A stretch of 64,000 nucleotides of DNA from Thermomucor indicae-seudaticae (lineage: Eukaryota > Mucoromycota > Mucoromycetes > Mucorales > Lichtheimiaceae), in contig JSYX01000071.1 in the NCBI GenBank assembly GCA_000787465.1, forward strand, positions 23,193-87,192. Direction: 5' to 3'. Position numbers and translations under genes: made by a program. Within the stretch, counting starts at the first letter, position 1, and every line of letters starts with the position of its first letter. The notes beneath the pieces are model-generated. The model worked only from the letters and a program-made list of their open reading frames with translations, ran no database searches and was not told the origin of the DNA. Positions 56,537 through 64,000 of the stretch are shown here, piece after piece.

Positions 56537-58123
56537 ATGGCCATCAAGAAGATTGTTGTAAAGAACCCCGTCGTCGACCTGGACGGTGACGAAATGACCA
56601 GAATCATCTGGCAAATCATCAAGGACAAGCTTATTTTGCCTTACCTTGACATTGATATCAAATACTACGACCTCAGCGTTACCAACCGTGACAAGGTATG
56701 GGCTTTTCGGACTGACCAACAGATGGAGAACATGGAATAACTTGGAATGAACTAGACGGACGATCAAGTGACCGTCGAGGCTGCCGAGGCCATCAAGAAG
56801 TACAATGTTGGTATCAAGTGTGCCACCATTACTCCCGATGAAGCTCGTGTCGAAGGTGAGACAGCTAGGTCAATCCGGGTCCAGTACAGCAAACTCTGAC
56901 GGAGACTGTTGCATATATAGAGTTCGGATTGAAAAAGATGTGGAAGTCGCCCAACGGTACGCTTCGTAACATTTTGAACGGAACCGTCTTCCGTGAACCG
57001 ATTATCATCAAGAGCTTGCCTCGTCTTGTTCCCGGCTGGACCGAACCCATCATTATTGGCAGACATGCCTTTGGCGACCAGGTAAGTTAAAAGCCAGAGT
57101 GATAAAGGGAACGTTGGAAGGGAATTTTAATACGTCCTTATTCTGTTTCTGCTTTGTGTTTCAGTACCGCGCTACTGACTTTGTTGCCAAAGGCCCTGGT
57201 AAGCTGGAAGTGACCTTTACACCCGCCGACGGCTCTGCACCGCAAAAGTATGAAGTTTACGAGTTCGAGAAGTCGGGTGGTGTTGCGATGACCATGTACA
57301 ACTCGGACGAATCCATTGAGGGCTTTGCCCATGCTTGTTTCCGTATGGCTCTGGATCGCAAGATGCCCTTGTACTTGAGCACCAAGAACACCATCTTGAA
57401 GGCTTACGATGGTCGCTTCAAGGATATTTTCCAGGAGATTTACGACAAACAATACAAGGCTCAATTCGAGGCTCTCGGTATCTGGTACGAACACCGTCTC
57501 ATTGACGACATGGTTGCCCAGATGCTCAAGTCCAAGGGCGGTTTCGTTTGGGCATGCAAGAACTACGATGGTGATGTTCAGTCCGACGTCGTTGCCCAGG
57601 GCTACGGTTCACTCGGTCTGATGACTTCTGTCCTTTACACTCCTGACGGTAAGACCGTCGAAGCCGAAGCTGCTCACGGTACGGTTACTCGACACTACAG
57701 AGAACACCAAAAGGTAAAGAAGCGAAAGTCATATGGGTTGTTTATTTATCAGACTAGTAACGATCTTGTTTCATCAGGGTAACCCCACTTCGACCAACCC
57801 AATTGCTTCCATCTTTGCCTGGACTCGTGGTCTGGCTCATCGTGCCAAGTTGGACGACAACGCCGAGCTGGCTCAGTTCTGTCAGGATTTGGAACGCGCT
57901 TGTATTGAGGTCATTGAAGTAGACAAGAAGATGACCAAGGATTTGGCTTTGACGATCTACGGCAAAGAGTAAGGCTATCCCTTTTCGCTCTTCTATTTTG
58001 AATCCACAGTGCATTAACTCCTCTCTCTCTATATATAGCATGAAGCGTGAGCACTACTCCACCACCGAAGAATTCCTTCAGCAAATCGCTGACAAGCTGG
58101 CGTCGATTCGTGGCTCGGCGTGA
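56537..58123 (+). CDS. IDP: NADP-dependent isocitrate dehydrogenase, cytosolic type
   Basis: 414 residues in six exons: 56537-56695, 56756-56855, 56921-57081, 57165-57713, 57778-57968 and 58039-58123. It converts isocitrate and NADP+ to 2-oxoglutarate, CO2 and NADPH. Motifs: [40 protein letters not shown] (isocitrate Ser loop), [34 protein letters not shown] (catalytic Tyr/Asp region), [20 protein letters not shown] and [20 protein letters not shown]. The protein begins [13 protein letters not shown] with no mitochondrial presequence and ends IRGSA without a peroxisomal SKL, so cytosolic. Length equals other homodimeric eukaryotic enzymes. Confidence 0.98.
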
Positions 58124-58680
58124 GTCTAATGAATGTTTATGGAAAACAATTGATTCGCACAATTTAACGCTTTCTCTTTCCGGGGCTCCCCTTGTTCCAT
58201 TCACCATTTCTTCCTTTCTTCCAGCACAACCTATATACAGCAAAAACTCTGAATCTGAACCACTCAAAAAGAATAAACGTTCTTTTGTTGTAATGTCGCG
58301 CGATTGCAATTTTGAGTTCCGCACCGTCTGCTTCCGTTCTTTCACATGCTTGACCAAAAATTTGTGTAGTCAGCAACAGCGATCTTCTCGGTAGAATTAT
58401 TTCCCGAGCTGTCAACTCCAGCGTACTGGTCTTTGAAATAATGTTTGCGTTGCTCGAAAGGTCTCTTTTGCGTAAAGCATAAATTCCATGTTTTTGAATG
58501 CGCAAATCTGATTCGTACAACACGCAATATTCTGTGTCGTGTACTGCAAATTGTCATATACAATTACGCGAAAATCTTGTAGAAATCCTGTAATGACAAA
58601 TCAAGATTGGCGGTTTTACTGTGCTCATTAAGCTCCTCTCAAGCTGACGCTCTTCAGTTGCTCCGGATATTCAGACATAA
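58124..58680. other. Convergent 3' region after IDP
   Basis: About 560 bp, AT-rich from 58240 on. Opposed short frames only. No gene was supported. Confidence 0.4.
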
Positions 58681-59127
58681 TCATCGAAAAGGTGCCCCGC
58701 ACTGTTTGTGTTGATATTTCCTTCGGCGTTTTCTCTTTCGATCGTCCACTCGTACAAAGTCTTCAGGTCTCGCTTGCGACTCTTTTCGCTTATGAAGATC
58801 AAGTAGCTTCTTAGGCCTATAAGCTCTCCTGTTTTTCACTCGCATCATAATGAAGGTCCTTGACTGAGTTGCGAGCGTTCTACGATTCTCCATAAAGGGC
58901 GAAGTTCAAGTCCGATCATCTCACCTCAGCAATCGAAAGCTCCTGTCGATCTCAGCACGCTTAGTCTCCATGAGCTTGTGGTCCAGTTCTTCGACGTCGG
59001 ACGCATGTCGAAATGATCCCCTAGCTAAAGAGGTTGCTGCTGAAACTCGAGACGCAGATATATCGTTTATAAAAAGACTTTTTCTTTGAGCACTACAAAC
59101 GACGTCCACAAACATTTCATAACGCAT
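58681..59127 (-). CDS. Small basic two-exon protein, unknown
   Basis: 133 residues in two exons (59127-58925 and 58879-58681) joined by a 45-nt intron with donor gtgaga and acceptor cgtag; phases agree. The first half contains HASDVEELDHKLMETKRAEI and the second is very basic (KNRRAYRPKKLLDLHKRKES, DDRKRKRRRKYQHKQ). This resembles small nucleolar or ribosomal-type proteins in composition, but I recognise no family. The TAG of the acceptor lies inside an alternative in-frame ATG, so a single-exon 70-residue product is the other reading. Confidence 0.45.
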
Positions 59128-60420
59128 GTGCGCGGCATATTAAAATCTTGTATCAGTCGTCCTCATGGCGAGCTCTATGAGCGGCAAAGACTTATTCTTG
59201 CAGGATCAAGGCAGTGGAAGCCAATTAACGGCCGGCCTTAACTTTCCATGCGCCTAATAGCCAAGACGGAAGCCAAGTGCCAAAAGACGCTATTTGCTGG
59301 AGCTTGCCGAACACCATTTTCGGTTTCCCGAGATCCGTTGTACCATTTATGCGTAATCGCCACAGAGTTCAACACTTCGCACCCGCGTATAGGTGCGCGC
59401 CAGACTGCTTCTGTGCTGTCTGAAGAAAAGGAGCGATAACTCATAGCATCGATCAGCGTTCAAAGAAACTCATTGTGCATAAAACTCGCGAGGACCACTG
59501 ATTATAAGGAGAAAATTAGTACCTCTTCTTCCCATTAAGCATTTAAGGCGCATGGATGTTAAGCACCTAGAGGGTTAAAAGTTGGTGGAGTTTTGAGACG
59601 AAGGATAACCCTACTCCAATACTCATGATGAAAGGGGAATACAGTAGTTTCAAAAAAATCTCGCTTTCCTTCAGGAACACTGTCCTTGAAGACAGTTTAT
59701 TTCATTAATCAGCTAGGCACAGAATGATGCAGGCACACACAGTGCACTTGAGTTGTCGTTCCTTGCAAAGCTCGATTCCCAAAGCATAGAAGCTGAAGGA
59801 CTTGGCAAAGCCAGCTAAAGAAATCCACGTTTTTTGGTGAAATTGCCGTAAGTCCGTTATGTTAAAAGGGCACGCGTCCCAATGCCCCTCAAATTTTGCA
59901 TCGCCAGCATCATTCGCTATATACATTTTGTACAAACATGTTCTGATCGTATATAGACGTCTCCAAGTCTTTAGGCTGTGTTCTCGAACCAATTGGGCCC
60001 TTCTGTACTCGACACCATCAGCCTGTCAAATCTTCCAGCACAGCATTTTGGCTAGGCCTTTTTATAGACGATTGATCTCAGCTCCGGTTACACACCGCCC
60101 AGGGCTCCAGGAATCAGCGACGGATCTGTGAGGGTCACGTCCGATCGGCTGAAAACAAGTGCTCTTTTTGCACGAAAGACGAGAGTTTCAGTAGGGAATC
60201 CCAATAGTAGAGGAGGCAGAGAGAAAAGTGACGTGAAGAGAGTGGGTCTCGGGAACAGGAACGAGACGACATGCAGCATTCTTTGCATGTTGCACATTTC
60301 CCTTGAAACTCAGCAACGAGACGGTATATCGAGACAGCCCACCTTCCCACCTTCTCTTTTTTTGTTCTTTCTCATCATCTCCTACACGCATCTCGCTTCA
60401 TCTGCACTCATCAAGCAACC
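59128..60420. other. 1.3-kb intergenic stretch before RhoGDI
   Basis: No gene was supported. A Cys-containing minus frame at 59705-59992 (KMYIANDAGDAKFEGHWDAC in its middle) has no known likeness or partner exons. The last ~70 bp before 60421 are C/T-rich (ccttctctttttttgttctt), a likely promoter tract. Confidence 0.35.
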
Positions 60421-61408
60421 ATGGTTGAACATCACCACGACGACGATGACCTTGCTCCCACCCAGACCGCTGGCTACAAGCCCGGTGAGAAGAAGACTTT
60501 GGAGGAATACCGCAACCTGGACGCGCAAGACGAGTCTTTAAACAAATGGAAAGAATCCTTGGGTCTCAAGGGCGATGGTATGTCATATTTTGAAAACAAA
60601 CAAGCTCGAGACTATATGAGAGAGTAACGAATCCCTATTTCAGCTGCTGGTCCGGCGGATGATCCTCGCAGAGTAAGTGCGGCAAGGGCCAAGGATCGAA
60701 TCATGCAATAGGATAAACGAGTTGACCTGGATTTTCTTTAGGTTGTAGTGGAATACATTGCTCTTGAGGTTCAGGGACGCGACGATGTCAAAGTTGATTT
60801 GTCCACTCCTGGTGAGCACAGCGTAGTTCTGAGTACTGTGTAATCGGATAACTAAACTTCTGTCTCTCGCTAGAGGCTGTTGAGCAAGCCAAAAATACTC
60901 CTTTCACCATCAAGGAAGGTGTTGAATACCGTATGAAGGTCAAGTTCAGGTAATTAAGGAATACTTGTCGTTTCCACGCTCCTTTGACACGTCTTTTAAT
61001 GTGTGTGGTACCTCTATGGTAGAGTTCAGCACGAAGTTGTCTCTGGTCTTAAATACCTGCAAGTCGTCAAGCGCAAGGGCGTCCGAGGTGAGCGGATTAC
61101 GCATATTGACAATCTCTATGATCAATTACTGAAACCACCGCCCTAGTTGACAAGACCGAGGAGATGATTGGTAGTTACGGTCCTTCGAAAGAACCTTACG
61201 AGAAGAAGTTCCAGCTCGAAGAAGCACCATCTGGCATGCTGGCTCGAGGCCACTATGAAGCAAAGGTATATACTGACTACGAAATGACATGGGAAAAGGT
61301 TGGAGAACGATTGTGACTGAGTGCTATCTGTAGAGCAAATTCGTCGATGACGATGGTGTGACTCACATGGAATGGACCTGGTCCTTTGATATCAAGAAGG
61401 ACTGGTAA
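60421..61408 (+). CDS. RDI1: Rho GDP-dissociation inhibitor
   Basis: About 195 residues in seven exons. The acidic head MVEHHHDDDDLAPT leads to GYKPGEKKTLEEYRNLDAQD, the switch-binding arm with the SLNKWKESLG helix. The immunoglobulin-like prenyl-binding domain follows: VVVEYIALEVQGRDDVKVDL, FTIKEGVEYRMKVKFRVQHE, GLKYLQVVKRKGVRVDKTEE, MIGSYGPSKEPYEKKF, PSGMLARGHYEAKSKFVDDD and MEWTWSFDIKKDW. It extracts prenylated Rho/Cdc42 from membranes and keeps it cytosolic. The intron before RVQHEVV uses acceptor ggtag and the one before VDKTEE uses ccctag; all phases agree. C/T-rich upstream tract. Confidence 0.96.
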
Positions 61409-61881
61409 AGCATTCCCGAAACTGTTCTCAGCCTTTGCAATACGCAGCCTAGCATGATTCTCCTCGCTTCGTTCTTCTTTTTTATATCTCACTCCCTCTC
61501 TTTTCTGCTTCTTGACTTGTACGAACTTATATATCTCGAAAGAGAATGAAAATTCCAACCTCCCAGCCCGTCGCAAACATGCAGTTGTTAGGAGTGTGTT
61601 TGTGGGAACAAGGTACCATTTGGCGTGAATCGTTGCTGCAGGCCGGAGAACAGGAACGAATCGCGATGCTTGGCAACGGGATTAAGGGACAATAATCGAG
61701 CTTCAACCAGCAAACAGATACATTATACATTCGTTTTTACCTTTAATTACTTCAATTGGGATCTTGCAGACTTTTCACACGGCTTCACGGAAACATACAG
61801 CGGAAGATTTCTGCTTATGAGTTCCCAGAACGAAACTTCTTTAAGCTCTTGTCCGCGTTCCTTTCTTCTTTTATCTTCCTC
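61409..61881. other. Intergenic, RDI1 / LSC1
   Basis: 473 bp. Opposed frames at 61277-61885 run into flanking genes and are not recognisable. It probably holds the RDI1 3' UTR and LSC1 promoter. Confidence 0.35.
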
Positions 61882-63153
61882 ATGACTACTTCTTCCAGTA
61901 AATGGGCCTCAACCGCTATTATGCGTGCTACGAGCGCTGCAGCGGGTTAGCTTTCAGACTTCGCAAGCACCCCATGTTAACTAATAAAAGGATTCAGCTG
62001 CTCGGCGCAACGCTTTTACTGTCGAAAACGGCTACGGATCGACTATTCATAACCTGAAAATCAATGCCGATACCAGGATCATCTGCCAAGGAACTGGCAA
62101 GCAGGTACATAACCCATGAAAACAAGGGAAGCAGCTTACCTTGACGACGCTTCTCGTCTTTTGTTCGTAGGGGACTTTACAAATGCAGCAAGCCATTGAA
62201 TTCGGTACTCGCTTTGTTGGTAGCGTGTCTGCTCGCAAGGCAGGTCAGACACATTTGGGTGAACCAGTTTTTGAGACGGCACGCAAGGTTAGATACCCTT
62301 GTTCTTTTATCCAGGTTAAAAAAGCTTCTGACATACAAGCACACAAGAAAAGGCTGTCGATGCACTTAAACCAGACGCATCGATCATTTATGTACCTCCA
62401 GCTGGCGCAGCCGAGGCCATCTTGGAGGCCATTGAAGCCGAAATTTCACTGATTGTATCGGTCACAGAAGGCATTCCGCTTATGGACATGGCAAGAGTCA
62501 AGAGCGCCTTGCGCAGCCAACACAAGTCAAGACTTGTGGGCCCAAACTCACCTGGGATCGTGTCGCCGTTGGGCCGCTGCAAGATTGGCATTATGCCGAA
62601 CCGTATCTACAAGCCAGGCAACGTAGGTGTCGTTTCGCGTTCAGGCACGCTGTCGTATGAGTCCGTGCATCAACTGACACAGCTCGGTATTGGCCAAACC
62701 CTGTGTATCGGGATCGGAGGCGATCCGTTGAATGGAACCAGCTTTATCGACGCTCTCAAGATATTTTTGGATGACGACAAAACGGACGGTATCGTCATGA
62801 TTGGCGAGATTGGCGGTACGGAAGAGGAAGAAGCGGCCGAGTTTCTAAAAGAGTACAATCTGTCGCCGGAAAAGCCAAAGCCGGTCGTGTCGTTCATTGC
62901 GGGTCTCACGGCCCCGCCAGGTCGTCGCATGGGTAACTTACCTGGGAAGAACGGCAATAAGAAATGAACTCATACGCGCCTGCCTCCAGGTCACTCTGGT
63001 GCAACCGCCTCTTCAAGCGGTAAAGGAAACGCAAAAAGCAAGATCGCAGCTCTCGAAAAGGCTGGTGTAGTGGTGGCAAGAGCTTTGCCTGACGTTGGTG
63101 TTTCACTGCAGAGAGTAGGACAACGCTGCAACGAAGACCTTCATAGAACATAG
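61882..63153 (+). CDS. LSC1: Succinyl-CoA ligase alpha subunit, mitochondrial
   Basis: Five exons, about 320 residues. The N-terminus [20 protein letters not shown] is a typical mitochondrial presequence. CoA-binding fold: [90 protein letters not shown] and [20 protein letters not shown]. The phosphorylated His is in the segment [11 protein letters not shown], across the last intron, and [20 protein letters not shown] follows. With the beta subunit it makes ATP/GTP from succinyl-CoA in the TCA cycle. The C-terminus ([13 protein letters not shown]) runs slightly past the usual end. A 26-nt 5' pyrimidine tract precedes the start. Confidence 0.96.
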
Positions 63154-63351
63154 TGATAACCTTCATCCTTCTTGGCTGTTAGGAAATGATCAATGCTGGT
63201 TTAATACCACAATAGGAACATTAGACAAGTTTTAATTCGCAAAACGTCCCCTGAATAACCGTCCAAAAGAATAAATGCTTATCTTGGGAGTGTATGATTT
63301 ATCCAAATTGAAATTTTTATGCCTCACAAATTCTCTTCTTTTTGTTCTTGA

Positions 63352-63762
63352 ATGACATCGCCAACACCTTCGTCTTCTACGATCGCAGAAAGATCTCTTG
63401 ACACGCATCAGTCTGGGCTCAGAACACGCCCTGCAGAGCCTTTGACAATACGAGGGTCCATTTGGTCCTTTGCAATGCACATGGTCATTGGCGCTGTGGC
63501 ATTCTGCGCTGTGATCGGTCTCTTTTGCACCTTTCTCTTCGTGAGTCTTCTTGACGATCTGCTTCGCGTCACAACACCTCGTCGTCTTTGGGACTATGCC
63601 AAGCGACATGGATTGACTTGGCCTCAACTGGTGGAAAATGTTCGCAAGCAGTTGACGCACTTGGCTGAGTGGGAACAGCATGAACGGAATTTGCAGACTG
63701 TTTATCGAATTCAAGACTTGATTTCGGCATTCCTGAACGAATTCTCCTGGAAGGAAGAGTGA
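63352..63762 (+). CDS. Small membrane protein, unknown
   Basis: Intronless, 136 residues, start at ATGACATCGCC. The N-terminal ~35 residues are polar and Ser/Thr/Pro-rich. Residues ~43-72 form one long or two short membrane helices (HMVIGAVAFCAVIGLFCTFL then FVSLLDDLL). The cytosolic-looking remainder is helical: RLWDYAKRHGLTWPQLVENV and RKQLTHLAEWEQHERNLQ. No family was recognised. It sits 200 bp after LSC1 on the same strand and could be a small ER or organelle membrane protein. The clean frame and helix pattern argue for a real gene. Confidence 0.55.
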   Translation: MTSPTPSSSTIAERSLDTHQSGLRTRPAEPLTIRGSIWSFAMHMVIGAVAFCAVIGLFCTFLFVSLLDDLLRVTTPRRLWDYAKRHGLTWPQLVENVRKQLTHLAEWEQHERNLQTVYRIQDLISAFLNEFSWKEE

Positions 63763-64000
63763 TACCCCAACACTCTTATGCTAGATAGCCTCAGCTGCAC
63801 ACTTCTTCTTTATGCGAAATGCATGGCCTCATTAAAAGGACCCACGTGGCATCAAATTTCTCAAACACGTTTGAGATCCGCGCGCACACAAAAACAGCAT
63901 ACTTGTTTTGGGCGCAAGCCCATCATTGATCCATATAATGTACTGTTTATTGATTGGACTTTTGCGCTACTTAAAAGGTATATTTTGCGTCAACTGTAAA
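63763..64000. other. Window end
   Basis: A 73-codon plus-strand frame (63778-63999) reaches the edge but has no recognisable content. It is probably 3' flank. Confidence 0.3.

Overview
The window is a piece of a fungal nuclear genome. Almost every gene is broken by short spliceosomal introns (mostly 45-75 nt) and no gene is arranged in an operon. The gene set points to an early-diverging filamentous fungus: it has a Rab4-type GTPase and an ITFG1/TIP-type FG-GAP membrane protein, which yeasts lack, next to fungal genes such as a Ste18-like G-gamma, a DUF1772 protein and a DUF4334/GXWXG protein. Mucoromycota is my best guess, from general character only; no marker gene proves it.

Layout. 1-5.9 kb is accessory: pogo/Tigger-like element ends, a decayed transposase tail, a fold-back element, a 176-bp MITE, and two unrecognised minus-strand genes, one carrying six copies of an acidic/basic repeat. 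6.4-21.6 kb is a gene-dense block: BCP1/BCCIP, a LisH-WD40 protein, VPS72/Swc2, PRMT1, a PPxY membrane protein, G-gamma, PRPP synthetase and NOC2. 21.6-31.7 kb is looser: a frameshifted cyclin with a long Ser/Ala/Gly-rich head, 2.7 kb of decayed sequence, a short-chain dehydrogenase, a DUF4334 protein and BolA2/Fra2. Mitochondrial Lon (32.4-35.8 kb) is followed by 4.4 kb nearly empty of genes, with a tRNA-like SINE head, a spaced direct repeat and a degenerate 30-bp tandem array. From 40.2 kb genes are dense again: Rab4, Sec12, a DUF1772 protein, two small unknowns whose stop codons overlap, a TLDc protein, G6PDH, a coiled-coil protein, SWC4/DMAP1, ITFG1, cytosolic NADP-isocitrate dehydrogenase, a small basic protein, RhoGDI, succinyl-CoA ligase alpha and a small membrane protein.

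Themes. Two SWR1-complex subunits (VPS72 and SWC4) and a histone/RNP methyltransferase (PRMT1) are present. Two ribosome-biogenesis factors (NOC2; BCP1) lie 11 kb apart. The two main NADPH sources (G6PDH and NADP-IDH) lie within 10 kb, just after a TLDc oxidation-resistance-type protein. Sec12, Rab4, RhoGDI and G-gamma are membrane-traffic or signalling genes. I see no real metabolic gene cluster.

Unusual features of gene structure are the strongest result. Four introns in four conserved genes begin GC rather than GT, always as gcaagt. Two genes contain an 11-nt micro-exon at a highly conserved protein position. Several introns end in AAG or GAG. Exon limits below were worked out by hand from reading frame and family conservation; there is no transcript evidence.
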